Of a DNA stretch of 64,000 bases, positions 8,639-16,662 are shown one piece after another (within the stretch, counting starts at the first letter, position 1; every line of letters begins with the position of its first letter). Below the pieces are notes generated by a model. The model worked only from the letters and a program-made list of their open reading frames with translations, had not been told where the DNA came from and searched no databases. Both the position numbers and the translations under genes were made by a program. The DNA is from Xanthobacteraceae bacterium (GTDB lineage: Bacteria > Pseudomonadota > Alphaproteobacteria > Rhizobiales > Xanthobacteraceae). The stretch is from assembly GCA_004297465.1 (NCBI GenBank), contig SCUB01000020.1:102183-166182 (forward strand). Reading direction: 5' to 3'.

Positions 8639-10144
8639 ATGTACGAAACCGTCGTGTTGTCGCTGCAGCATTTCAACTCCATCCAGAATCTGGCCTTCCT
8701 GTTGATGGGAACCCTGATCGGCCTAGTGTTCGGCACCGTACCCGGCTTGGGCGGCGCCACCACGCTGGCGCTGGTCATGCCGCTGACCTACGGCATGGAC
8801 ACCACCTCGGCGATGATCCTGGCCGGCGGCTTGATGGGCTCGGTGGCTATGGGTGGCTCGATCACCGCGGTGCTGATTAATACTCCCGGCTCGGCCCCCA
8901 GCGCCGCCACCTGCCTGGACGGTTATCCCATGACCCAGCAGGGCCGTGCCGGTGTCGCCATCGGTGCGCTCGCTTCGTCGACCTCGCTCGGCGCGCTGAT
9001 CGGCGTGTTCTCGCTGCTGGCGGTGCTGCCGGTGGCCCGCAAGCTGGTGATGGCGTTCGGCCCGCCCGAATTCTTCCTGTTGGCGGTGTTGGGGATGACC
9101 GCCATCTCCATCTCGGCCGGCGGCAAGCTGGTGCGCGGCATGATGGTCGGCACCGGCGGTGTGGTACTGTCCTTCATCGGTTATGACGCAGTCAACGGCG
9201 GCCAGCGCTTCACCTTCGGTTCGGAGTACCTGTCCGAGGGCATCCCGCTGGTGCCGGCCATGCTCGGCTTGTTCGCCGTATCCGAGATGATTGATCTCGC
9301 GGTGCGTGGCGGTGCTGTGGCGAAGCTGGGCTCCAAGACCGAATTCGCCGGCATCTGGGAGGGGGTGTGTGCCTCGTTCAAACACTGGCCGGTCGTGCTG
9401 CGCAGCTCGCTGATCGGCACCATCGAGGGTTCGATACCGGGGGTCGGCGGCACCGCCGCCAGCTTCCTCGCCTATTCCGTGACAGTGCAGGCCGACAACC
9501 ATCCCGAGACCTTCGGCACCGGTCGGGTCGAGGGCGTGATTGCCCCTGAGGCAGCAATCAACGCCAAGGAAGCCGCCTGCCTCATCCCGACCCTTACCTT
9601 CGGCATCCCAGCCGGGATCGAGATGGCGGTATTCCTGGGCATGCTCATCCTGCACGGCATCGAGCCCGGACCGATGCTGCTGCTGAATCACAGCGACACC
9701 ATCTATGCACTGGTCATCGCGTTGACCCTATCCTGCCTGATCGGCGCCATTGTCGGCATGGTGTGCATCAAGCCGCTGGCCCTCATTACCAGGATCGATG
9801 TCCACATCCTGGTGCCGCTGATCCTGGCAGTGTCGGCGGCCGGTACCTATTCGATCCACCAGCAGCCCTATGATGTGCTGGTGACCGCTGCGTTCGGCGT
9901 GTTCGGCTATCTGCTGCGTCGCTTCGAATATCCTCGTCTGCCACTGGTGCTGGCGCTGGTGCTGGGGCCAGTGGCCGAGCGCAGCTTTCAGCAGACCATG
10001 ATGATCACCGACGGCAGCTGGCGGATCTTTTTCGACCATACCGTCTCGGAAGTCCTGATGGGGGTAATCGCGCTCGCCATCGTCCTGCCGCTGTGGCGCG
10101 GGGTGCAGCACCGCCGCCTTGCCACCAAGGGGGGTGCCGCATGA
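8639..10144 (+). CDS. tctA: Tripartite tricarboxylate transporter large permease (TctA)
   Basis: A 501-residue polytopic inner-membrane protein with about 11-12 hydrophobic helices. The TctA signatures are clear: GLVFGTVPGLGGATTLALVMP near the N-terminus and the internally repeated GTIEGSIPGVGGTAASFLAY in the second half. LINTPGSAPSAATCLDGYP is also conserved. It is the main translocation subunit working with the TctC-type binding protein and TctB. An AGGAGG site precedes the start, and its stop overlaps the tctB start (ATGA). Confidence 0.95.
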   Translation: MYETVVLSLQHFNSIQNLAFLLMGTLIGLVFGTVPGLGGATTLALVMPLTYGMDTTSAMILAGGLMGSVAMGGSITAVLINTPGSAPSAATCLDGYPMTQQGRAGVAIGALASSTSLGALIGVFSLLAVLPVARKLVMAFGPPEFFLLAVLGMTAISISAGGKLVRGMMVGTGGVVLSFIGYDAVNGGQRFTFGSEYLSEGIPLVPAMLGLFAVSEMIDLAVRGGAVAKLGSKTEFAGIWEGVCASFKHWPVVLRSSLIGTIEGSIPGVGGTAASFLAYSVTVQADNHPETFGTGRVEGVIAPEAAINAKEAACLIPTLTFGIPAGIEMAVFLGMLILHGIEPGPMLLLNHSDTIYALVIALTLSCLIGAIVGMVCIKPLALITRIDVHILVPLILAVSAAGTYSIHQQPYDVLVTAAFGVFGYLLRRFEYPRLPLVLALVLGPVAERSFQQTMMITDGSWRIFFDHTVSEVLMGVIALAIVLPLWRGVQHRRLATKGGAA

Positions 10145-10647
10145 TCGAACCCGAACCCAATCCGGACGCCGCCAAGGGAGATTGGCAGGACTATGTGGCG
10201 CCGTTGGTGGCGCTGGCGTTGGCATTGACCTTCCTGGCGCTATCCTATCAGCTCGGCGAGACGAGCCGCGGCATGCCGCTGCTATTCATCTACAGCAACC
10301 TGGCATTTGTGCTGCTGGACATTCTGGTGCGGACCGACTGTGTGTTAGGGCGCGTGCTCAAGCCGCTGGTCTCCCCCGGCGGCAAGCCCATGCGCATCTT
10401 CGGCGCTGGGCACAAGGTCGGCCGCGAATGCGGCGCGATCGCCTGGATATTATCCTTTTCGGCGGCGATCCTGCTGCTTGGGATGCTGATCGCCATCCCG
10501 ATGTTCGCGAGCCTCTACATGCTGCTGTGGGCGCGTTTCCGGCCGACCAAGGCGCTCCTGGGAGCCGCAGCCATCAGCGCCGGCATTTGGCTACTATTCG
10601 AGGGTGTGCTGCGGGTGGAGCTTTACCGCGGCATGCTGTTTCCCTAG
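10141..10647 (+). CDS. tctB: Tripartite tricarboxylate transporter small permease (TctB)
   Basis: A 168-residue protein with four predicted membrane helices (e.g. YVAPLVALALALTFLALSY and IAWILSFSAAILLLGMLI), matching the small TctB subunit. Its ATG overlaps the tctA stop by ATGA, showing translational coupling. It completes the TctCAB transporter. TctB sequences are poorly conserved, so the call rests on topology plus context. Confidence 0.85.
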   Translation: MIEPEPNPDAAKGDWQDYVAPLVALALALTFLALSYQLGETSRGMPLLFIYSNLAFVLLDILVRTDCVLGRVLKPLVSPGGKPMRIFGAGHKVGRECGAIAWILSFSAAILLLGMLIAIPMFASLYMLLWARFRPTKALLGAAAISAGIWLLFEGVLRVELYRGMLFP

Positions 10648-10720
10648 GTAGCGTGGTCCGCCCTTCTTGAGGCGATCAAGTAAGATCGCTGACCTTTGCG
10701 AGAGGAGAGGAACGGACCGA

Positions 10721-11030
10721 TGGATATCGTGGTTCTTGAGATTGGCCTGGGCAAGAATTCTTGTAGCGGGGCCGGGCTGAATGCGGCGGCCAGGTTGTGC
10801 TTACGCCGTCGGCTGAAGCTGGAGGCGGTGACGTCGTTTGCTCGACAATAGTCGGGCGCGGGAGCGGCTGATTGCCGAACGGGCGGCGCGGATCAACCAT
10901 CTACGGGGCAATGTTGCTTGAGCACGGGATTATCGTGCCCTAGGGACTGAGGACGCTGGAAAAGGAACTGGCCGGCATCCTGGCTGACGCCGCGCCGAAC
11001 ACACAGCCGCTCCTCCAGCAACTGCAGTCG
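10721..11030 (+). pseudogene. IS110-family transposase remnant
   Basis: The frame starts MDIVVLEIGLGKNSCSGAGL, a close match to the IS110 DEDD transposase start (usually MDVVVLGIDLGKNSCSVVGLD). After a frameshift it continues with RLIAERAARINHLRG and LRTLEKELAGILAD, typical of the next region of these transposases. The expected catalytic Asp in GIDLGKN is Gly here (EIGLGKN), and internal stops are present, so it is inactive. It ends abruptly against an oppositely oriented IS3 orfA fragment. Confidence 0.75.
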
Positions 11031-11034
11031 CCAG

Positions 11035-11151
11035 GTTCGGTTGGACGTCGAACTGCTGCGCCAATTCGGTCAGCGTCTTGTCGCCCTTGATGGCGGCCAA
11101 GGCTTCCTTCGCCTTGAAGGTCGGGGAATACGTCCAGCGTGCACGTCTCAT
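11035..11151 (-). pseudogene. IS3-family orfA 5' fragment
   Basis: The minus-strand frame MRRARWTYSPTFKAKEALAA continues with IKGDKTLTELAQQFDVQPN, the N-terminal helix-turn-helix of IS3-group OrfA. Similarity stops after DVQPN, exactly where IS110-type sequence begins, indicating one element inserted into or recombined with another. No intact element remains. Confidence 0.75.
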
Positions 11152-11238
11152 GGTCCTTCCTCCTGCGCGGCATCTTCGCCGCACTCAGGCAGGGAACCCA
11201 TTTATCCTGCTGCCCGAATTTCCTAGGTCAGATCATAA

Positions 11239-11253
11239 GTCCGTATTATGAAA
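11239..11253. promoter_or_regulatory. IclR2-type operator, duplicated promoter copy
   Basis: GTCCGTATTATGAAA fits the island's 15-bp consensus with one mismatch in the right arm. The flanking sequence (AATAAAAAA, then GCAAATGGCTTGCTTA) matches the region downstream of 5646, so this is a copied promoter segment. It is 191 bp upstream of the PEBP-nadC-ribA operon. Confidence 0.5.
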
Positions 11254-11371
11254 ATAAAAAAAGCGCAAATGGCTTGCTTATTATTGAAGCCTGCACATTA
11301 AATTGATTATTGATTGGTAATCATATCGCTTCTGACGAGCTGTCACTTCTCTGATGTCGATATAAAAAACA

Positions 11372-11386
11372 GTCCATATAATGGCT
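11372..11386. promoter_or_regulatory. IclR2-type operator proximal to PEBP-nadC-ribA operon
   Basis: GTCCATATAATGGCT carries the TCCA and TGG half-sites with five bases between. It lies 58 bp upstream of the first gene of the operon, closer than the copy at 11239. Paired sites also occur before ubiX2 and before the ABC solute-binding gene. Confidence 0.45.
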
Positions 11387-11443
11387 ACTTTATCGGAACA
11401 TATGGAAAGTGACTATTGTGGGCAATATCCAGGCGGGTGATAC

Positions 11444-12073
11444 ATGAAGTTGGCCAGCAGTTGCTTTCAGGACTATGGCAGGATTCCAAGCGAGTGCGCC
11501 TTCGCCGCACCCCATCCCGAGACCCGAATAGCCCTTTCGAACAACCTCAATCCGGATCTGGAGTGGAGAGACCTGCCCTCTGGCACGAAGTCCCTTGTTC
11601 TGATCTGCAAGGACCCTGACGTGCCGTCAGTCCTCGAAAACTTCAACCAAGAAGGCCGGGTGGTAGCGGCAAGCATTCCCCGCATCGACTTGCATCACTG
11701 GGTGTTGGTCGATCTCGACCCTGCGCTGGGAAGTATCGGCAAAGGAGAGTTCTCGAATGCCATCGTTCCTCGCGGCAAACCAGGGCCGGAGGCACCCTGT
11801 GGCACTCGCCAGGGGCTCAACGATTACACGAAATGGTTTCGCAACGATCCGAATATGTCTGGCAACTATTTCGGTTACGATGGTCCGTGTCCTCCGTGGA
11901 ATGACGAACTCGCGCACCGTTACATATTCACCCTTTACGCGCTCAATGTGGCCAAGTGTCCCATATCGGGTTCCTTTACCGCGCCCGATGTACTGCAGGC
12001 AATCCAAGGAAGCGTTCTAGGAACCGCCCCACTTACCGGGCGGTATAGCCTGAATCCGGTTGTAGTCCTGTAG
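11444..12073 (+). CDS. YbhB/YbcL (PEBP) family protein
   Basis: A 209-residue phosphatidylethanolamine-binding-protein fold of the bacterial YbhB/YbcL type. Diagnostic segments are LVLICKDPDVP, HHWVLVDLD and GYDGPCPPWNDELAHRYIFT; together they form the anion-binding pocket. No signal peptide is evident, so it is probably cytosolic. Cellular roles of bacterial members are not well defined. It is the first gene of an operon with nadC and ribA (29 bp before nadC). A role in aromatic catabolism is only suggested by location. Confidence 0.85.
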   Translation: MKLASSCFQDYGRIPSECAFAAPHPETRIALSNNLNPDLEWRDLPSGTKSLVLICKDPDVPSVLENFNQEGRVVAASIPRIDLHHWVLVDLDPALGSIGKGEFSNAIVPRGKPGPEAPCGTRQGLNDYTKWFRNDPNMSGNYFGYDGPCPPWNDELAHRYIFTLYALNVAKCPISGSFTAPDVLQAIQGSVLGTAPLTGRYSLNPVVVL

Positions 12074-12102
12074 TCGGGACGGCAGGTAACCTCGAGCGGA
12101 AA

Positions 12103-12999
12103 ATGAGTCCAGACGCCGACATTGCGACCACAGTCCGCGCGGCATTGCAGGAAGATATCGGCAGTGGCGATTTTACATCTATGCTGGTCTCGGCCGACAG
12201 CCGAGCCTGGGCCACCGTGGTCAGCCGTGAAACCGCCGTGCTTTGCGGCAATCAATGGTTCGAGCATTGCTTCCATGAGTTGGATTCGGAAGCGGAAGTG
12301 CACTGGCTCGCACAGGAGGGGGAACTCGTCGGCGCAGGACAGGTCCTGTGCGAAATCAAGGGCAACGCACGTGCCTTGCTGACGGCCGAACGCACAGCCT
12401 TAAACTTCTTGCAGACACTTTCTGCAACCGCCACAGCGACCCGGCACTACGTGGAAGCAACTACTGGAACACGTGCGCGCCTTTACGACACCCGCAAGAC
12501 ACTGCCCGGGCTCCGCGCGGCGCAGAAATACGCGGTGAGGGTGGGCGGCGGCTTTAACCACCGCATGGGGTTGTCCGCGGGAATCCTGATCAAGGAAAAC
12601 CACATCGCGGTGGCTGGTGGGATCGCACAAGCGTTGCACGCTGCAGAGCAGATCGCGCCGCCAGGCGTGTGGGTGCAGATTGAGGTGGAGAATTGCGATG
12701 AATTAATCGCTGCGCTTGCCGCTGGAGCAAAACTGATCTTGCTCGACAATTTCAGCATTGTGCAAATGCATGAGGCCGTGGCGATCACAGACAGGCGCGC
12801 GGAGCTGGAGGCCTCGGGAGGAATCACCTTGGCCAATCTGCGAGAGATTGCCGAAACCGGCATAGACCGCATCTCGATCGGAAGCATTACCAAAGACGTG
12901 AAGGCAGTGGATCTGTCGATGCGCATCACCTGCGAAAGCCAGATGGACAATGAAGGATGGGGAAGCGCATGTCGCAGCGACTCGTCACTGATGTATTGA
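12103..12999 (+). CDS. nadC: Nicotinate-nucleotide pyrophosphorylase (carboxylating)
   Basis: A 298-residue quinolinate phosphoribosyltransferase, which converts quinolinate plus PRPP to nicotinate mononucleotide in NAD synthesis. The family core is intact: EDIGSGDFTS near the N-terminus, ERTALNFLQTLS, DTRKTLPGLRAAQKYAVRVG, GGFNHRMGLS and LIKENHI, then the ASGGI phosphate loop. One conserved position differs: many bacterial NadCs have Asp in RxGLSD, here GLSAG. The C-terminus runs 31 bp into ribA. Finding NAD biosynthesis in an aromatic-acid island is odd; phthalate is a structural mimic of quinolinate and known QPRTase ligand, so a protective isozyme is one explanation. A relative, ModD, is at 32910. 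Confidence 0.93.
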   Translation: MSPDADIATTVRAALQEDIGSGDFTSMLVSADSRAWATVVSRETAVLCGNQWFEHCFHELDSEAEVHWLAQEGELVGAGQVLCEIKGNARALLTAERTALNFLQTLSATATATRHYVEATTGTRARLYDTRKTLPGLRAAQKYAVRVGGGFNHRMGLSAGILIKENHIAVAGGIAQALHAAEQIAPPGVWVQIEVENCDELIAALAAGAKLILLDNFSIVQMHEAVAITDRRAELEASGGITLANLREIAETGIDRISIGSITKDVKAVDLSMRITCESQMDNEGWGSACRSDSSLMY

Positions 13000-13646
13000 G
13001 CCTGTCCGGTTCCCCATTAATGTGCTCGACTCAATCCTTGCAGGAAGCCCCCCGGGCGAAGTCCGTCCATTTTGTTGCCTCGAGCAAATTGCCTACTAGA
13101 TGGGGTACGTATACGGCGTTTGCTTTTGTTGATGACGCAGGTAAGGAGCATTTGCTTCTCGCCATGGGTGACGTGGCCAACGGGGAGCCGATGTTGGCGC
13201 GCATCCATTCCGAATGCCTCACAGGCGACGCCCTTTTCAGCTTGCGTTGCGATTGCGGTCATCAACTCCGCAGTGCCTTGGCGCGGATTGGCGACGAAGG
13301 GCGCGGGGTGCTGCTCTATTTGCGTCAGGAAGGCAGGGGGATCGGTCTGCACAACAAGATCAGGGCATACGATTTGCAAGACCGGGGTGTAGACACGGTC
13401 GATGCCAATATGTGGCTGGGATTCGATGCGGATGCGCGTGACTATGGGATATGTAAGCCGATGCTCGATCATGTCGGTGCGCATCGGTTGCGGCTGATGA
13501 CTAATAACCCGGCCAAGATGGCCGCGATGCGCGACCTGGGCATCGAGGTGTTGGAACGTATAGCCCTACCGGTCGGGCGAAATCCCCACAATGAAGCCTA
13601 TCTCGAAACCAAGGCGCGTCGCATGGGGCACCTGCTGGAAGGTTGA
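12969..13646 (+). CDS. ribA: GTP cyclohydrolase II
   Basis: A 225-residue GTP cyclohydrolase II, the first step from GTP to riboflavin and hence FMN. The zinc site is in HSECLTGDALFSLRCDCGHQ, and the GTP-binding and catalytic segments RQEGRGIGLHNKIRAYDLQD and TNNPAKMAAM are complete, with the usual C-terminal GRNPHNEAYLETKARRMGHLL. There is no DHBP synthase (RibB) domain, so this is the stand-alone type. The ATG at 12969 follows GGATGGGGAAG and overlaps nadC. FMN is the UbiX acceptor, so in this island it plausibly boosts prFMN supply. Confidence 0.94.
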   Translation: MSQRLVTDVLSLSGSPLMCSTQSLQEAPRAKSVHFVASSKLPTRWGTYTAFAFVDDAGKEHLLLAMGDVANGEPMLARIHSECLTGDALFSLRCDCGHQLRSALARIGDEGRGVLLYLRQEGRGIGLHNKIRAYDLQDRGVDTVDANMWLGFDADARDYGICKPMLDHVGAHRLRLMTNNPAKMAAMRDLGIEVLERIALPVGRNPHNEAYLETKARRMGHLLEG

Positions 13647-13878
13647 GGGCTGCGCAGGCATGAATAAGTTGATCCATAAACAGTAGGCTTGAGCCATCTA
13701 AGCACAGCCGCTTCTGATCAAAACATGTTGCATGTCGTAGACTGACTTCGATACGAGGGGATGTCCCACGCCGATGTTATGGACCTGCGTCTCATCGAAG
13801 TGCCGAGGGATCAGCAGGATGGGATCGCGATTTTGGCGATAAGCGGCCATCGAAATTCAGTGTCGCTGAGGACGGGAG

Positions 13879-14676
13879 TCATGGATGAGCCTCGTCATCC
13901 AGAGAAGTCTCCAATTTGGTCACCTCTATCCGGATCAACGATGCCAGCTCTTTCTGGCGTTCCTCTGTCATCCGGCCGTTGATCGCGCCGATGCTGATTG
14001 CCAGGAATGGTTCGCCGGACCGGGAGCGGATCGGCAAACCCAAGGAGGTTGCCCCTGGCGTGATTTGCCTGTCATTCAACGCGTAGCCAAGTTTCTGTGA
14101 TCGTCTCATCAAACCCATCACGGTGGGCACCGTCAAATTGTTATATGCGATCAGGCGCAGCGCGTTGGCCGATATGATCTTCTGTATCGCTTGGTCGGGC
14201 AAGGACATCAGAAGCGCCAAGCCGCCTGCTCCGACACCCAGCGGCCGGCGTGTGCCAACATCCAGGGTGAGTGTTCTGATGGGGAATGAGCCTTCCTTGC
14301 GATCGATGCAGACGCTGTCAAAGCCACTCCGTATCGTTAAGAAGACGGTATCGCCAGTCTTCTCGGCGAGCCGCGTAAGCGATGGGGCGCAAATATCGCG
14401 TAGATTGAAATTGGTGGAAGCGGCTAACCCGAGCTCAAAGATGAGATGCCCAAGAAAGTAGCGGCGGGTTTCTCGGTCCTGTTTAACCAAGCCTTCCGCC
14501 ATCAGGCATTTCAGAATGCGATGAGCGGTGGGGCGCTCGAGCTTAGCGTGTCGTGAGATATCGACCAGCCTGAGTCCTATGCTGTTGCCAGAAGCTATAA
14601 GGCGCATTACTTGCGCGGCGCGTTCAATGCTCTGGGTCCCCGAACTGGGTTTGTCGTTGGTTTCCATCAAAATCAT
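13879..14676 (-). CDS. IclR-family transcriptional regulator (IclR2)
   Basis: A 265-residue IclR protein with an N-terminal winged helix (SIERAAQVMRLIASGNSIGL, then LERPTAHRILKCLMAEGLV) and C-terminal effector domain (TVFLTIRSGFDSVCIDRKEG; LGLPIRSRSGEPFLAISIG). It is divergent from the idi gene. A perfect palindrome, TTCCATTTTGTGGAA, starts 10 bp before its own start, and variants recur upstream of ubiD2, nadC-ribA, ubiX2-ubiD3 and the ABC importer. It is therefore the likely island-wide regulator. An alternative ATG three codons in (14667) is equally possible. Confidence 0.92.
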   Translation of the reverse strand: MILMETNDKPSSGTQSIERAAQVMRLIASGNSIGLRLVDISRHAKLERPTAHRILKCLMAEGLVKQDRETRRYFLGHLIFELGLAASTNFNLRDICAPSLTRLAEKTGDTVFLTIRSGFDSVCIDRKEGSFPIRTLTLDVGTRRPLGVGAGGLALLMSLPDQAIQKIISANALRLIAYNNLTVPTVMGLMRRSQKLGYALNDRQITPGATSLGLPIRSRSGEPFLAISIGAINGRMTEERQKELASLIRIEVTKLETSLDDEAHP

Positions 14677-14685
14677 CGCCTAATG

Positions 14686-14700
14686 TTCCATTTTGTGGAA
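14686..14700. promoter_or_regulatory. Perfect 15-bp palindrome in IclR2/idi divergent promoter
   Basis: TTCCA-TTTTG-TGGAA has perfect 5-bp arms and is the clearest autoregulatory site for IclR2. It lies between IclR2 (start 14676, minus) and idi (start 14890, plus), so it could control both. It matches seven other sites in the island. Confidence 0.65.
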
Positions 14701-14889
14701 AGATATTTAGTATGCTTGAATTGTCAATTGTTGATTATATTTGGTAAATTAGCTGAAGAAACAGTGCGTTTGCAGTGAGGGGATAGTTGATAATATTTTG
14801 AAATGTGGACTTGCGTAATAAGCGCATCGCTTAACGACCCCGCCCTGATTCACAGGCCACAATGCATGCACCTTGCGAAGGGACACGCC

Positions 14890-15453
14890 ATGGAAGACCA
14901 TGTGATATTGGTGGACCAGACTGACAATGAGATGGGGATCGCCGAGAAAATGGCCGCGCACAGGACCGGTCAGCTTCACCGAGCCATCTCTATCTTTGTC
15001 TTCGATTCTGCCGGCAGGCTTCTGCTGCAAAAACGAGCCTCCGCGAAGTACCACTCGGGAGGACTCTGGAGCAATACTTGCTGCAGCCATCCACGGCGGA
15101 ACGAGCGGAGCGCTGACGCAGCACGCCGACGGCTGCAAGAGGAAATGGGCATCGACTGCGAGGTGTTAAAGGTTTTCGACTTTATCTATCGCGCCGAATT
15201 TTCGAATGGCCTCATCGAACACGAATACGACCACGTCTTCTTTGGCCACTACGATGGTGATCCTAGGCCGAATCCAAAGGAGGCGGAGGATTGGAAATGG
15301 GCAGACCTGACTGAGCTCAGCGCCGATGTGAAAAAACATCTGGGCAGCTATAGCTTTTGGCTCGCCAAGTGCCTTGATAGGGTAATCGCGCACAAGGGTC
15401 TCGAGAGACCGGGAGTATGTCGGGAAATGCAATCGGCGGGCTCTTTGCGGTAA
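14890..15453 (+). CDS. idi: Isopentenyl-diphosphate delta-isomerase, type 1
   Basis: A 187-residue Nudix-superfamily enzyme that interconverts IPP and DMAPP. Type 1 IDI markers are present: [19 protein letters not shown] followed by the active-site Cys in TCCSHP, a Nudix-like RRRLQEEMG helix and [10 protein letters not shown] containing the catalytic Glu. The ATG at 14890 is chosen for GAAGGGA upstream; the frame opens at 14803. Dimethylallyl phosphate derived from DMAPP is the UbiX prenyl donor, so with ribA this gene may supply prFMN synthesis. Alphaproteobacteria often use type 2 IDI or none, so local acquisition is plausible. Confidence 0.93.
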   Translation: MEDHVILVDQTDNEMGIAEKMAAHRTGQLHRAISIFVFDSAGRLLLQKRASAKYHSGGLWSNTCCSHPRRNERSADAARRRLQEEMGIDCEVLKVFDFIYRAEFSNGLIEHEYDHVFFGHYDGDPRPNPKEAEDWKWADLTELSADVKKHLGSYSFWLAKCLDRVIAHKGLERPGVCREMQSAGSLR

Positions 15454-15478
15454 CGAGTTTCGGAGAGAGAGTAGCAGA

Positions 15479-15676
15479 TTGGCGATAGGCTATATTATTG
15501 ATAGTTGCCCACCAGGGCTTGAGTTGTCTAAAGCCGACAAACAGCCGGACTTGGATTACCGACAGCTTGGCCAGTCGCGTCACACTACGGCGCGGCGCGA
15601 AGAGGACAAAGTTCAGATTCTCTCGGGTGTATTCGAGGCCCAAATCACCGGGACTCCGATCGCGCTTCTATCCTAA
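15479..15676 (+). pseudogene. Chorismate synthase (aroC) fragment
   Basis: A 65-codon piece reads [20 protein letters not shown], then [20 protein letters not shown], then [18 protein letters not shown]. This matches an N-proximal part of AroC (DGCPPGLPL, QPDLDRRRPGQS, ILSGVFEGxTTGTPI). After the stop another frame gives NADQRS, equivalent to AroC NTDQRS, so a frameshift followed by loss of the rest ended the gene. It is a dead scrap, not a working aroC. Confidence 0.8.
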
Positions 15677-16466
15677 ACGCTGATCAGCGCTCTCGTCACG
15701 CCTGAGCGGGCTCGAGGCGGCCCTGTATGCGGCCAAGTTTGCATTCGCGGATCCGACCTGCGCGACCGCAGTCATTTCCGCTGCGGTGGCTAGAGTGGCC
15801 TGGTACAAGTTTGAATCGGACAGTGTGTACTTCGTTGATAGCTCGCTTGGTCTAGGTTGCAGGCAGAAGCTCGAAATCGAACCTGCGCGCGCAGTGGCGG
15901 CGGGTTCCAAGGTCGCTCACTTCTACTCCAATTGCGCTCCTGCTTCTGCTCAACGAAAAAATCGCGCAGGACGTGCGCGAGTTCGCCACCGATCATGGTG
16001 TGAGAAATTAGAAGTGCTGAAGAAGGATTGCGGGCGGCCGGCCGGGTGTCGATTGCTGAGTTGCTCTGGGGCGCTATGTTTAAGCGCTGACTGAAGAGCC
16101 GGCCGAGCACAGGCTGATATCCATAGCAGGCCTCTTGGTAACGTCTGCAGCCAAGCGGAAGGCTGTCGCCCATCTGCGAGACGCAAATCGACATAAGCGA
16201 GCGGTGGGCTTGTACAGCCATCGGCTGATGCCGCATGACCGTGAGATACCGGACGACCCGAGAAAGCGACGCCGGCTTCGCTACTGCTTCAGGGGATCGC
16301 CAGGACCGCCGCCGCCGCCGCACGTTCTGCTCAGGGCCATGTAATCAACCCAGAAGCTATTCCTTGCTCTACCGGGAAGTTCGGGTGCGTCTCGACGCGA
16401 ATGCCATGCTCCTTAGCAAGCTGTACGCCCGGTAGTTCCGCAATTGTCCCTATCACAGTCTTAAAC
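15677..16466. other. Decayed intergenic sequence without recognisable gene
   Basis: The roughly 800 bp after the aroC scrap contain only overlapping short frames. The longest, 177 codons on the minus strand (15790-16323), has no family signature and a composition like random GC-rich DNA. A short minus-strand stretch near 16380-16440 reads QLAKEHGIRVETHPNFPVEQ and may be another gene scrap that I cannot assign. It is probably mobile-element debris. Confidence 0.4.
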
Positions 16467-16481
16467 GTCCAGCATATGGAA
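16467..16481. promoter_or_regulatory. IclR2-type operator, distal site before ubiX2
   Basis: GTCCA-GCATA-TGGAA has matching TCCA/TGGA arms and sits 133 bp upstream of the perfect copy at 16600. The pair precedes the ubiX2-ubiD3-CoA-transferase operon. Confidence 0.5.
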
Positions 16482-16599
16482 GTATATTTCAGTCTATCAC
16501 TATTGTCAGGCGTCTCAAGCGATTGCTACTGTTTGCTGCAATTGGCGGCATAAGTGGTCTTATAGCGGTACTGAGCCATCGTTGAAGATACTAGTATAG

Positions 16600-16614
16600 G
16601 TCCATATTGTGGAC
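16600..16614. promoter_or_regulatory. Perfect IclR2-type palindrome before ubiX2
   Basis: GTCCA-TATTG-TGGAC is a perfect palindrome 48 bp upstream of ubiX2. Position and symmetry match the autoregulatory site at 14686. It is the best operator candidate for the phthalate-like operon. Confidence 0.65.
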
Positions 16615-16662
16615 CATTAAACCAACAAAACTAAAGCGCCGGATCGCAGGCACTAGGAGGAA

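Noticed and set aside
8723..9691. 322-codon minus-strand frame
   Set aside because: It is antisense to tctA and rich in His/Gly/Arg, as expected for a shadow.
13761..13982. Short frame between ribA and iclR2
   Set aside because: It overlaps the end of IclR2 and has no family match; composition looks random.
15790..16323. 177-codon minus-strand frame
   Set aside because: No recognisable domain; the surrounding DNA holds gene scraps, so it is chance coding.
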